This document shows, in pieces, positions 24,150 through 36,500 of a stretch of 64,000 bases of DNA. The stretch is from Acanthosoma haemorrhoidale. Lineage: Eukaryota > Arthropoda > Insecta > Hemiptera > Acanthosomatidae. The first letter of the stretch is position 1, and every line of letters begins with the position of its first letter. The stretch lies in the NCBI GenBank assembly GCA_930367205.1, contig OV884012.1, positions 148,009,405 to 148,073,404 of the forward strand, given 5' to 3'. A program made the translations under genes and the position numbers. The notes beneath the pieces are model-generated. The model was not told the DNA's origin, made no database searches, and worked only from the letters and a program-made list of their open reading frames with translations.

Positions 24150-24462
24150 GGAAAGGTATACTTAAGCCAATCTGGACATACAAAATAGAGCTATGGGTTG
24201 AACATCAAGCGTATTCAACCCTTTCAATCATAAGTCCTGAGAACAATAGTAAATGCCTCTTATTACGTCACCAGGGAGGTGACAACCATGTGGTTTTGGG
24301 AGGCCTCTGGGGATCCCACAGGATCTGGGGGCTTGTAAATACTGTATGAATAAGCGAGTGAATGAAAATTGTAAATATGGTATGAATGAGATCATTTATC
24401 ACAATTACTTATTGCCTAATAAGCCAGATTGTAATTTTAGCACAATAAAGAAGTTTCATTAG
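24150..24462 (+). mobile_element. LINE-B copy with internal deletion
   Basis: The coding part (LKPIWTYKIELW by position, then frame-broken FQS-VLRTIVNA) runs to acgtca and then jumps directly to ccagggaggtgacaaccatg, skipping about 380 bp of C-terminus and 3' UTR. The tail is complete (gattgtaattttagcacaat, aataaagaagtttcatt). A small insertion (ggatcccacaggatctgggg) interrupts the tail. Confidence 0.85.
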
Positions 24463-24559
24463 AAAATTATTATTTATAGGTGGTTTTATTTATTAAAAAA
24501 GTACATACTCCTAAATGTTATAATTAACATTAAAAGTGTATTATAGCGATCAATCTACT

Positions 24560-25330
24560 GTTGGAATGGTCTTATTCTTTCTTAGGAATCCCCTTGGTAA
24601 ATTACGGTGTCGGAGCCTGGAGAAATGTCCTATACATTCCACTGTCCTTTGCTGTTCAGCTCTCTGGAATACGCTCTTTCGTTATATGATCGTTATATGG
24701 TTCAGCCCATGATTTCTCGGGCTATTTCTTGGTCATCCTTCAGGCCTAGTTTCCGTTTTATTCTTCGGGAGCCAGTTAATTAGCATTCTATAGTCACGTC
24801 CAAACCATTTGAGTGCTCTGGTATTTGTTAATTCATGGAGGGATTCCCTGTTCACCTCATCCCGCACTCTGGTGTTCCCTTTTTCTTCGCAATTCCGTTT
24901 TACTAACTACTCTTCGGAGAAACTTCATCTTGGTTTCCTGTGTCCTGCATTCCTGCTTCTTTGTTACAGGCAAAGATTCATCTTCGCAGATTAAAACCGG
25001 TAGATAGGTTTGTTTGAAGATGACCATTTCTGCCTCATTTCCAATCACTGTTATCCCGATTATCGTATTTCACAATCGGACATGCGCCTGATTGACATTC
25101 TGTTTCTAATTTCAAGATTGATTCTACCATTTACCACAATGCAACTTCCAGGTATTCGTGGAATGAGTTCATCTTCTCTAAAACTTCTCTATTAACTGTA
25201 ATGGGGCTATTTCCTGTGCTAGTGGAGAATGCAATAGCCTTTCTTGCAGCCACGTTGAGTGCGACTCTCAACGTTTCAAGCAGTAACAGTGGTCCCCGTG
25301 CCGATAGAATCGTAGATTTTGTCGGGAGGT
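24560..25330 (-). pseudogene. RTE/CR1-like LINE reverse-transcriptase C-terminus, decayed
   Basis: In three frames the minus strand carries successive pieces of the C-terminal part of endonuclease/RT LINEs: VNGRINLEIRNRMS (about 25120), then LPVTKKQECRTQETKMKFLRR up to about 24890, then RALKWFGRDYRMLINW (about 24800). The known order in RTE-type ORFs is D-G-I--EI--RI, then G-E-W-LTKK---RIQ--EMKFLRR, then L-WFGHV-RM; here the order is kept but at least three frameshifts have accumulated. It does not belong to LINE-A or LINE-B. Confidence 0.6.
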
Positions 25331-26689
25331 CATGTTTTGTACATTAAAAATAAAAATATTTATTAATTTTACAGTTTTCTAAACCCGAATAATCAAACAA
25401 TATGCCTGCGCTATTACTAGGCTAATATATTACGAAGACGTCTTATTTTTTTTATCTTTTTTTACTCCTTAAATTGTAAAGCCTCTTGAGCTAAACGATT
25501 GGTTAGCTTGCCAATTAGTAACGTTTGAAGAAGAAACACAAATTAGATTTCAAAAGGAATTGTTAAACAATGTTAGTTAGTTTTGAAATTAGAAATGAGT
25601 AAAGGGATTCTTTAAAAAAAATTAATTTAAAAGCCTTATAATTCGCAAAAAACCTACAAAAATATATCAAATAGTATGCGACGTAAAACGATAAATATTT
25701 TAACTTCAAATTATGTAATATCACTGACTTACAAGTGTCGAAACTTCCTTAGCGAAGTTTCCTTAGCGTTGGAAACTTTTGTACAATTTGTAAATTTATG
25801 AAATCCATTGGACCCAATTCTGCAATAGTAAGAAAAATAATATTTTCAATAAATTAAGGTTAAAATTACATCGTTCGATTCCCTTCTTTATTTTTTTTAT
25901 TTTCAAGTGATTTTGATAGCAGCAATCGTCATGTGACATAAGAGGGCTGCCTAAAGCGTTAGCAACAATTGTTGTCATTTGAAACTTAGAAAGAGAGAAA
26001 CAAAGAACAAAAAACATAGTGAGTGGATATGATAAATAAATGACTTATATCATTCACAAATAGGTAATTTACAACCAATAGAACTATGACTTCACAAGGG
26101 TACTCTACGAATAAATATTTATATAGACCCTTCTAAGTCAACGACTGCGCTGTCACAGCTCACGTCCTCTCTTCTGAAAATACTATCATTAACAATGGTT
26201 ATTGCTCTCAATAAAATTATAAAAGGGAAAATATCAGTATACTATGTCAGTATAAGCGTTTTGAGTTAGCAGGTAACATTATCCGAGACGCAATGTCACA
26301 TAAATCACTACATAAGAAGAATAAAGTATAAACCTTGCACTGGCTTGATATGACAATTGTCATAAACGGGGTAATTACCGTTAATGAACATTCATGTCCG
26401 AATCTTTGACAACGATCCCACTTAGTGTCTTAAATGAAAGTCAGTAACCTACTTAGAGAACTTTGCTTCATGCACCTTCCCTTCACTTTATACATAACGT
26501 GACAGTAAATTACATATTTTATTAGTAAATGGAAATATATACAGAACCAGGGGTCATTTAACATGTAATGAAGTTAGGTATAAAGTTACTTGGCACGAGT
26601 GTTATAAATGAAGTTCTCCAATTTCCGTTATTAAGGTAGGCGAGGTGTCAGCGGAAAGGTAACGAAGACAGGTAGGGGAAATGAACATA

Positions 26690-26875
26690 GGATTATCTGA
26701 GATCTACATAACCGACCGAGTGGGAGAGGGGGTGGGGTCATGTGGCGGCAGAGGGGTTGCTATGACGACCGCCTCCGTTGCCACCGCTACCACTGCGGCG
26801 GGTCTCAGCGGCGGCGATGGTCTCAAGGCGGTGTGATCTATATGCTCCTGCTCGGTGCTTCTCAACAATGGCTCC
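26690..26875. other. CpG-rich island, possible promoter or exon
   Basis: The block from ccgaccgagtgggagag to the ggcggcgatggtctcaagg region is markedly GC- and CpG-rich for this window. The + strand has short ATG frames (one begins MTTASVATATTAAGLSGGDG) that stop within 30 codons. No clear splice site or TATA was found. It is a possible host promoter or first exon, direction unknown. Confidence 0.25.
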
Positions 26876-27046
26876 TATCACCGAACACCTAATGCCTCAT
26901 TTACCAACTCAATAATATATCATCTACTATTGCAACCAAAGATCAGTGGCACCGCTTAATTTATATTACTTCATTGAACATCACTTTTCTTTAATTTAAT
27001 TTAATATTTCTTCTATTAATAAGTATTAGTAAAATAAAAACAATAA

Positions 27047-27213
27047 GCTCGAGGACGGGACCCGAACCCAAGACCTCACCAATATCCACTCAGGCGTTTT
27101 ACCTACAGAGCTAGTTCTGCACGAGTGAGGACTCTTCCCAATATGAATTCTCTTCGGCTAAATTCTCATGAAGATTGTAAGCACTACACCACATTAGTCA
27201 CGAAGACCTGAGA
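27047..27213 (-). mobile_element. tRNA-like SINE head with A and B boxes
   Basis: On the minus strand, TAGCTCTGTAGG (27113-27102) matches the tRNA A box, and GGTTCGGGTCC (27068-27058) matches the B box with the usual spacing of about 34 bp, so an internal Pol III promoter is present. The ends (gcagaac and ctcgag) do not pair as an acceptor stem, so this is not a functional tRNA. It is best read as a tRNA-derived SINE or tRNA pseudogene. It abuts the poly-T end of the LINE-A' copy at 27214. Confidence 0.5.
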
Positions 27214-27550
27214 TTTCTTTTTTCCTCAACCCCTTTTTTCAAAGATTTTTTTAACAAATTAAGAGCAATAGCAATGAACAAATTGGTAATGATTGGCTCC
27301 TTTTTCAGCATAATATATGCGTTGTAAGGAGGGTAGAAAATACAAAAATAATCGTTTTGAAGTTAAAATTACATACTCAAATAGACGGGACTAGGAAACG
27401 GGGCTCACTCACCTTTGGTTTACAAAATGGGAAAACTTACAAACAAAAACTTAAAGACTGAAGCGTTCCTGCATCGACTGCGTTCTGCCATCGATAGGGG
27501 AACGGAGCGGGAGTTATCGTCCTAAATACTGGGTTTGTCAACTAGTGTAA
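27214..27550 (-). mobile_element. LINE-A' copy, 3' UTR and last codons
   Basis: From a T-rich left end (tttcctcaacccctttttt) through the subfamily-A' UTR to aaacggggctcactcacctt, and then the coding end gcgttc-gc, cctgccatcgat, aacggagcggg and gggtttgtca. It is the same layout as 33184-33545 and 53580-54195. Confidence 0.75.
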
Positions 27551-28369
27551 TGAATCGAAGAGCTGAGATGACACAAGGTGATTCATGTAAGGGACGACGA
27601 GCTGCTTTGTCTGTATTATATAAAAATATAACATAATTCTATATATACCGTTTTTATATTGTCAATTTTTGTTGTGGTATAGACCCCACTGTAATTATAT
27701 AATTACAGGTAAAGTAGTTCTATTCGAGTTGATATTACGGAGTTCATAACTTGTTTATAATGGCGCTTGACAAACTCGCTCTCGCCAACTTAAATAAAGG
27801 GGTCACAACACTGCCCCTGCTTTCAACTTCCGCACCTACCAACCGTAGTCCTACGCTTACAGTCTCTCTCGCAAATATCAGCCATAAAGCTTCAATAAAT
27901 TATATTGAATGATTGAAATATATAGATGGAATAAAAGTATAGAAGTTGAGAGGAAGGAGGAATTCTATCGAAGGATAGGTGTGTATGAGCGGGATGGCTA
28001 ATTTGTTAAATTATTACCAAATTACAAATATTTTACTATATACATATAAGAAAATTATTGAAGGTGGGGTGAATAAACTGAAATCAGTTTCTCTGTAAAC
28101 TGTACAGTAAGCAATTTTATTCTCTATATTTTATATTGTAAAAATTATTCATATTATTTACACAATCTTACCTGTAAACAAAGAAACGACAATTACAGTT
28201 TATAATTATCACTTCTCTATTCACACTCTAATTACAATTTTAGTTACTTAATGTAACCTTTCTCTATCCTCTCATTTTTTAGAATATTGCTGATAGCACC
28301 ATATAGTAGTGATCAGTAGAAGCAGTGCAGCAAATTAAAATTAAAGAAAGTATACTTTCTTTACATATA

Positions 28370-29016
28370 CAGAGGGGTCCAAAAAAATGTATCCACTGGT
28401 TAACAGTCCATAACTTGCAAACTATTTGACGGAGTTGTCTCATTTTTGGTGAAAGTGTAGCTTAAAGTCCAACTTAAAGATATTAAAATTCGCCGAACAC
28501 TTGAGCGACTCACTCCAGTTTCACGGGCACACTGTCCCACAGACTTCTGTGGTGAGCGAGTGAATTGTTGCATCACAAGATGGGAGCTAAATGGACTTGT
28601 TACTGTTACAGGTCGTTGTTTGTGTACATCTTTAACACAGCCTTCGGCTTCAAATTTTTCTCGATTGCGAAGAATCGTTAAACGTGTCGGTGGCTCTGTT
28701 TGATACACATTTCGCCATTGCCGTTGAACCTCATTAAAGTTTTCGTACTTAAAATACCACTTTTAAAACAGACTTCCTTTCATCAAATGTAAGCCTTACG
28801 CCAGCCATGTTTACTTGAGTAACAAGGTACAACTAAAAATAAAACACTAACCATCTGGCGACTGTTATCTGACAAAACAAAACAATGCAATACAACGCTT
28901 GTATGGCGATTGCCGGAACTACAAACTATTACACTACCAAAAATGAGACAACTCCGTCAATTAGTTTGCAAGTTATGGACTTTTAAACAGTGGATACATT
29001 TTTTTGGACCCCTCTG
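28370..29016 (-). mobile_element. Non-autonomous mariner/Tc1-type element with 81-bp TIRs
   Basis: The element starts cagaggggtccaaaaaaatg (28370) and ends with its reverse complement cctctg (29016). It is flanked on both sides by TA, the target site duplicated by Tc1/mariner elements. The two terminal inverted repeats (28370-28450 and 28936-29016) differ at only about three positions, suggesting fairly recent movement. The 647-bp interior keeps just the N-terminal part of a transposase on the minus strand, so it would need a transposase made elsewhere. Confidence 0.85.
28400..28808 (-). pseudogene. Transposase N-terminus (helix-turn-helix) inside the 647-bp element
   Basis: Minus strand from ATG 28808 reads MAGVRLTFDERKSVLKVVF and then hits a stop. 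The frame resumes NEVQRQWRNVYQTEPPTRLT, NREKFEAEGCVKDVHKQRPV and QFTRSPQKSVGQCARETGVS-SSVRRIL. This is the paired HTH DNA-binding start of insect mariner-type transposases of the kind with EVQRQWR and SP-KS-RQ-ARETGVS. The frame breaks early, and the DDE/D catalytic domain has been deleted, with sequence running straight into the right TIR. Confidence 0.7.
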
Positions 29017-29019
29017 TAT

Positions 29020-30885
29020 ATATATAATGATATAATAAAATGCTTTAGTGGGGTATTGGGGTTTTTACGGATTTTAAACTGTGCGCATATGATGAAAACT
29101 GTTCTCTTTATTTGACGGGGTCCTATTGTTCTAGTCAAGAAAATAAAAAGATATAGCTGATTTTTTCAGATTTTACTAGTACGTGTTTTAAACGATAACG
29201 GTTTAGGTGTTTATTTACACCTAAGCACTATATCCCTTAATTTGGGTTAAATAAATTGACTTTTTCAGTTCAGATACACCCTAATGTACTTCTTTTCATG
29301 ACAAAAAAAGCGGCTTATCCTATCGGGAACGACCTATATAATTTTGTGGACGTCAAATAAATTTACCATTTTTAGCTTGAAATTGTCTACACCAAAAAAC
29401 TTATAAAAACCCTATAAAATGGTATTTTTTCGGGGGCAAATTGTTGCCTTTTCCCATATAAAAATATTAAAAAACGTACATTTATTACAGAAGCATTAAG
29501 TAAATGTCATTTCTATATTTCACTATATTAGTTGGAATATTTTTGAAATTATTTTCGCTATACGGTATTTAACGCGTCTTTACTAAATGAGAAAAAATCA
29601 GAAATTCGCATTGCTCTGAGTTTGGAACATGAGAAATAATAAAAATCAGCGATACTAGCCTGAACCACCGACCTAAAATTATTCAGTTTAATTAAATTTT
29701 ATGACCAATTATGAAATTAGAGAGCATTACAAATAACTCAATAACTCTCATAGCCGGACGTATTTTTAGGCTTAAAAATATTTTTCAATTTAATTCTACC
29801 ATTGCCTGAATTATTTTCACTTATTTGTGCAGTCGAAAATAGCAATAAGTCGACTAAATTTTTTTTTATTTTACCTTGAAAAATTCTTCTGAGTTACCTA
29901 GAGTGTGTGATTGTATGCGGTTTCACAAATAAAAGAGACAGTAATTTTTTTTTTTTTCAAGCTTGTATTTAATTTAGACGGATGTCGCTAAGAATTTTTT
30001 AGTACCATTTTGATAAGTCACTCGCACACGATATATGCTCTGATGAGACATGTATGAATAAGCGGAGTACATATTAGTATATCCTTTCGGCAGATACTGT
30101 AGTGCGAACGAAAACAGAAAAGCATGCGGTCTATTCTGGGGAATGATCCGCAGTGATTACCCAATCCAAGGACGGAGGGTAGCATATAATTTTCTCGGGT
30201 TTTAAAACTGAGCCTGGGAGAAAGGTGAGTTTCTGTTCCTCTGATCTACGACAGGGGGTGTAAAAATGATAGAATCAATTACGTATTTTTTACGGATATG
30301 TAAACTTCTCTTTGACTAAGATTTCTGAAGCTTAGGAACTACATCTAAGGTTCAAAATTCTTATTATTCGTCGCGGTTAAGGGCACATCAAATATTGTAA
30401 CGCAAAAGTCATACATACACCATATAATAATATTTCCGTAGCAAATAATAGATGCCTTGTAATTAAAAAATTATAAGTAGATTTTATTTGGTTTTACATT
30501 TTATCTATGTTTTATAAAGCTAATTTCAGTAAATGGGACGGTTCAACAAAAATAAAACATTATTTGTACAGAACAAAACATATTTTCTTCACAAACATCG
30601 TATAAATTACTAAAATTATTTATCAACAGGCTGGCTTCCAAATGAGGTTCGTGAATCGATCGTATTATACTCGTCCATTCACGCTTACCCAGCTACTTGA
30701 GAAAATGAAGGCATCTGTATACGTCAAAGTTATAGCTTATGATACGGCAAAATTAAATTAGGAGACAGCTGAGATGCTTGTGTAAATAGGTATAAGATCC
30801 GACATGCGACATGTGCAAGAGGAAGAAGTGTAAAGGAATGAGAATGTAAAGAATGCTTATGAATTTATACTTTACTGGTGGCTAT
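29020..30885. other. No gene seen
   Basis: AT-rich. It holds a 44-nt sequence at 30130-30173 repeated at 34212-34255, and a small hairpin (taggtgt/acaccta) at about 29207-29225. Nothing codes convincingly. Confidence 0.5.
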
Positions 30886-30889
30886 ATAT

Positions 30890-31465
30890 ATTGAAACTTC
30901 TTTATTGTGCTAAAATTACAATCTGCCTCATTGGGCTATAAGTAATTGTGATAAATGTTATCATTCATACCATTTTTACAATTTTCGTTCACTCGCTCAT
31001 TCATACAGTATTTACAAACAGTCCAGAGGCCTCCCAAATCCATATGGTTGTCACCTCCCTCTCGTGTGAAAGAGGAAGCGGAGTCATGGTAAGTCCCCCA
31101 CGTTCCTCCGTCAGTCATATCACCGGATACAAGCCAGTAAAGGTTTGCGAAGAGCGCGAGAGCCACATACGCTCAAGACATGATTGGAGAAACTGGTCAT
31201 TGCCATTGCAGTGAAATGACTGTGCTACGGGATTAGGGTGGTTGGATAGGTTACTATGGAATTTCATGAACTTGGAAGGGATGAGTTCGAGAATGTAAGG
31301 TATATTAAAATTGTTATGAAGGGTTTTGTTGCTGACGTAATAAGGGGGATTTACTATTGTTCTCAGGACTTTTGATTGAAAGGAGTGGATGCGCTTGATG
31401 TTCGACATTTTTGCTGTCCTCCATAGCTCTATTCCGTATGTCAAGATTGGCTTAAATATAACTTA
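30890..31465 (-). mobile_element. LINE-B copy, 3' UTR and RT C-terminus
   Basis: Reverse complement of the family from its 3' end (aaacttctttattgtgctaa at the left) to the GIELWRTAKMSNIKRIHSFQ region. The minus frame 31444-31115 includes SKVLRTIVNPPYYVSNKTL and IPYILELIPSKFMKFHSNLS. Part of the 3' UTR near 31205 is deleted. Confidence 0.9.
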
Positions 31466-31474
31466 TTACTGCCG

Positions 31475-31688
31475 TTTAAGTCTTCTAGGAGGATTATAGG
31501 GATGAATGGTGCAGTGTATTGACTGTTCTAGGGGGTAGGGTCATATGGAATTTCATGAAGTTGGAAGTGATGAGGTCGAGAATGTAAGGTATATTAAGAT
31601 TGTTATGAAAGGTTTTGTTACTGACGTAATAAGGGGAATTTACTATTGTTCTCAGGACTTTTGATTGAAAGGATTGGATACACTGATG
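31475..31688 (-). mobile_element. Second, partial LINE-B piece adjoining the previous one
   Basis: Repeats the segment corresponding to 31220-31395 (catatggaatttcatgaag, gttatgaaaggttttgttac, tctcaggacttttgattgaa) in the same orientation, directly after the first copy. It is either a local tandem duplication or an independent fragment. Confidence 0.8.
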
Positions 31689-32734
31689 ACTATATGATCT
31701 TAGGGTGAAACCTGTCTGATTTATGTTGCAAAAGGTATCAGAGGCATATCCCTTAGGGGAGGTCTGAAAGTCAGAAAAACTAAAACGGAATATTTGGCTT
31801 TTAACACCAGAAACATTCTGGTGACTGGAATCGTTAGTTTGATCTTCTTACAACAAAAATCCACTTCTTTGACAAGAGTGTTACTTTGTATGGAGCAGAA
31901 ACGGGGGCAATCATAGACTCGCGATGATTTTAAGTAGTTGGAGCTGAGGAATGTCAATAGGATGACTAACGATCGCTGGTCTAAAATACTCATTCAGCAC
32001 AGCCCATCGGCCAGGAGGGACATAACGTGTCCAGAAGAGATGGATGCTCGGTCTTGAGCCAGCAATGGCTGCAGGCGGATTGAAGACTGACAAGACATTC
32101 AAGAGAGCACGGCAGGGGTTGAGCTTGATAAATAACTACGCATTTGTTTTTTTTATTTTGAAACACAAAACCGTTGTGATACAAAAACGTTTATACTTCT
32201 GAAGCCACTGGATGAACTATTACATCAAAAGACATTGTGTACACAGCTACAAAAAAAGTAATACATTAAAGTGAATTGGTGTTAGTTAAATTTTTATTTG
32301 CACTTTTATTATTGTAAGTGGTAGGACACAAATGACGAGAAGGCGCTATTTACTTATATTCATCAGTATATAAACTTACGCTCGTCTAATATACCAAAGA
32401 ATGAGGTGTAAGGGCAGCCAATACGCCCGATGCATTCATCCGGTTTTTGGGCGGTGCCGTAATTATTACTTGAAGTACATAGGATAGGAGGCAGAAGTGT
32501 ACAAATAGTTCCAGCGAAGTTGCGGTACCGTACGTCTATCTTGCGGTTCCTAATTTCTAATCATTTCCATTGTTAATTCTGTTTTAAAATATATTTTTGT
32601 ATACACATCGACCCTGGGCTCCCGATAGCCAATTCATGATCACGTGGTCATTCTGCTGAACCGTGTTGCTACGGCCACGGAGCGGTGCCGCGCGATTAGA
32701 AACCGTATATGTGCACTGTGGGCCCTAAGGTTCA

Positions 32735-32935
32735 AATAAAGGTGAGCCCTATCACGTTTATTAGAGTCATTTGAGTCCATTCATGTATAATGTACATCAT
32801 TATACTTTGTACATTACAGATCATTATTATTTTATATATTATAACTTGGATAAAATGTAGCCAAGTAACAAGAAATACAATGAAGCAATCGTAAATAGAT
32901 AATTGTATAGTTATGTGTAAAATTTAAAGCAACAC
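32735..32935 (+). mobile_element. LINE-A copy, 3' UTR only
   Basis: It starts at ggtgagccctatcacgttta and runs through gtataatgtacatcattata, aaatgtagccaagtaacaag and gtaaatagat. It is most like the copy at 1025-1500. No coding sequence was found. Confidence 0.75.
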
Positions 32936-33183
32936 ATCTCAGACTGGCTCGACAATATCACTGGCGGAGATTTTTGACACGGCTTTCACTTCTGATGTCG
33001 ATGCTCCCCCAAAATGAAGATAACTCTCCATTAGCGCCTGATCTGCAGCTAGGGTGGTTCAGCTCTTCGGAAGTATACTTGGCTATATGGTCATAAATGT
33101 CTTTTAATATTACCATATGTTCATTATACATTTTTTTTTTTTGAGGTAAAAACATATGTATTCAGATGCATTGGCGGTGTTTA

Positions 33184-33545
33184 TTTTGTTTTGTTTTTTT
33201 TATTTCATAACCTCGTTATTATTAAGTATACAATGACAAAAAATAAATAAATAAATAATTTTTTATTTACATTTTTCTCCTCGTGCTGAATTCACAGATG
33301 CATTCGAATAAGGGCATAAATATAATACATTTCAGTTTGATGTTAAAAAGTAAAAAAAACACATACACACACTAGGTGATGAGGCTCAAACAAACTAAAA
33401 ACTAAACCTATATCTAGAACTTAAGACTAAAGCGTTCCTGCCACGACAGCGTCCTGCCATCGATGGGGGAACGGAGCGGGGGCTATCGTGTTAAACACCG
33501 GGTTTGTCAAGCATTGCAAGGAGTAAAAAAATCATTGGCGGTTAG
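33184..33545 (-). mobile_element. LINE-A' copy, 3' UTR and last codons
   Basis: T-rich left end, cacagatgcattcgaa, ctaggtgatgaggctca, then gcgttcctgcc-cgacagcgt, atcgatgggggaacggagcg and caccgggtttgtcaag. It breaks off after ttgcaaggagt. It belongs to subfamily A' with the copies at 27214, 46033 and 53580. Confidence 0.8.
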
Positions 33546-33549
33546 GATT

Positions 33550-36500
33550 GGGATAAGCTTTTATGTATTTGCGGTATCATGGTTCTGTTCATTAGCGAAA
33601 ATAAGGATATTTCTCTTATGGTTAATAAAAATGTTATTGCCATGGTTCACTAACATTTGTATTAGCTATTTGTCAAGCATAATTATTCAAACTAATAAAT
33701 AATGAAAGGTAAGATTAAAGTATTTATTCCTAATTGTGGATATTTACTACCTAGTTTCTTATTTATCTGACACGAATTACTTTTGGTGAATGAAGTTGGG
33801 CTAAATTATCAACCCCAGACACATTTCCTTTTGATTTAACTTCAAATCTATCACCAAATTTTATTAAGTGCTGAATGCATCATAATGCTGGTAGCTAAGT
33901 AAGGGTCAGCCGGCAATGTGTATGGGCTTGGAAGAATAGGCCCTTTACGACAGTAGAGCCTAAGCCCTAAATTACAGATCACACAGTAATGAATTTTTAA
34001 ATTTTGAGCCTAATAAGCCTATGGAGTGGGCTCGTTAATATAACTTTTTCATAGTTTAGCAGGTACACAAGAAGGCATGAACCTCTTTAATTTAGCTACC
34101 AAAAAGAGAATATATTTTTATATTTTTTATAATATAATTTGCATATGGTTCCTCTAGACAAGAAATTGAGCGATAATAATGACTGAAAGAATTTTGTAAA
34201 ATTTGTTGAGATCTATTTTTGGTAATGATCTGTAGCGATTACCCAATCCAAGGACATGACCGCTGCGATTGTTAAATTAATGCCAAGGATAGATGGCTTT
34301 TAATATTTCGTTTGTTCAACTCGTGGCTCGCCTTTCTAGTTCTAGTTCGAAGAAACAATCTCATAATGTTGATGTCTTATGATGAAAGTGTTATTGGAAA
34401 GTTTTCTTCAACACATACACAGAAATAATGTTGCATGCTTGAAGTATTGAGTTAAAACAGGACTCGGTGTTTTGAGCTCACCCTTGGCTTCACGCACAAC
34501 TGAACCCAGGACTCTTCGACTGTCTACCAACCATGTAGGAAGAGCAAAAGATACACGGTATTTGGCACATAGCAACGGGTTGTAGTTATACAACTATAGT
34601 TGAAGAAACTGTGTTAGATTACAATTCAGGACTTGGTGGGAAGGCGAAGTGCTATGAGACTTCATTCTCGAGATATTCTAATATAATTGTTATTCCTACT
34701 TAGGCATATCGTTTTTCTCTCTGAGCAATACATGGTATAAAAAGATGTCCCGGCACAAAAAATGAACCACCATCAAGTACCTTCAGTAGAAAAATCTTCG
34801 AGGGTCAAGAGTCTGCAGTCTTTGAAGAACTTAAAAAAGTTCAAAGGAAACTTCAGCATCTGTTTAAACTTGTACAGAAACTCCGGAAAGAATAAATTAC
34901 CCAAGAGAGAGAAAGAATTGGACATACCGCTCCTTCCTTTCAGCCTTGGATACCTGAACCGCACTTTGAAACCACAAGAATGCACACGCTGATTGCAGCT
35001 GGGCACACGTCCAAGAAGGACACAGGAGTCATCTATTAATTTGACGACGAATAACGTGAACTAATCAATTATTAAGTAATTCATAAGTGAGTTATTACTT
35101 TTCTATTTTATACACAATTAGGGTATCAAGTAGAACTGCCATGCACAATAGCATGTATCTATCATTCGTGTAATCAATGTCTAGCAAGTGTAGAGTTAAA
35201 TTAAGACAATTTAAATTATAAATTTAATGAAATCCTGTGATTAAAGTCTACCAAAGATATAATACAAATTACTTACCAGGGCTTTAAGATCTTTTATTTC
35301 GTACCGTTCTTATTGTGATAGAAATAACCTTATTTATGATTACTAATAATTAATTCGCTCTTTATCATATTGTGGGGAGTTATCATTGTTTGTTATGTTG
35401 CCGAATTATCACATGAAATGACACGTTTCAAATTCAAGTTATTTTTCAAATTAAAACATGGAAACTCCTTCGACAGTGTACAATGGTGAAGCTTTATTTT
35501 CAAATATTTTTTATTCCTAATTAAAAAATAAAAACACGGTCATGACAATACGACGTAATACAGATAACCATCATTATGCTACTTATTTAAGTATGGTAAA
35601 TTAAGAAAGGACGCTTGTTCGTATTGCTAACACAACAAACAGTTGTTATATTATATACTTATCATTTTATATTATGTATATATTATAGACAGGTATAGAC
35701 ATAAATGAAGGAAGAGGTGTTATTAAGTTGCATTTGCCTAATAAAACCATGAAAATCGTTATCGCAAATGAGGGTCCCTCAGAGTAGTTTTAAAAGTTGC
35801 CGTCAGGTAACACTACAATACAAGCAAACTTAGTTCTTGAAAGCCCCGCTAGATAGTATGGCGCATTCCATGTACCTCATTTATGCCTTCAACGGCAATA
35901 ATTGGTTTTTTTTAATGCGCTTTCTTGTCATCAGAAGTTTTTTATGTCTTGGATCATGTACAAGTATGTCTGTCCTTTTTGACATAAAGGCATAAAACTT
36001 TTATGTTAGTTAGAGTTTCCATCTGTTGGCTCCTCGAGAACAGTAAAGTATCTTTCCCTACAGAAAATAATAAAATGACAATCATTAGGCAAACATTTAA
36101 TAGTTTAAAATTAATTATTCAATATTAATGAGTTGGGTAACAAACTAAAACTTCTTGAGATAAATATTCTAAGGTTGTTTGGCTTTAGTGCATTATAATT
36201 AGAAAGCATAATTACGTGCTTTAAGAAAATTGTGAGAATGATTTATTTTTAGGTATTAATTATTATTGTAGTACGTTCAGGTGATCAACGCCGAGTTTTA
36301 TGGGCTATCCTTCTGACAACGAAAATTTATTTTAGGTTATTTATTTATTTAATCTTCTTTGTTACTTTAGTTGAAGTTCTTAATTCTCCTTAATTTGATT
36401 CTAATTGAAATGTATTTATCCATGTTGTGATAAATACTGAATGATCATGAAATATGAATTCCAGTCATCCATATCACTAAGTATTCATAAATGAACCAAC

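Noticed and set aside
32958..33155. 65-codon minus-strand ATG frame (MFLPQKKKMYNEHM...)
   Set aside because: An overlapping frame (ADQALMESYLHFGGAS...) is as good, so it may be a gag-like scrap, but neither is supported by any recognised motif.
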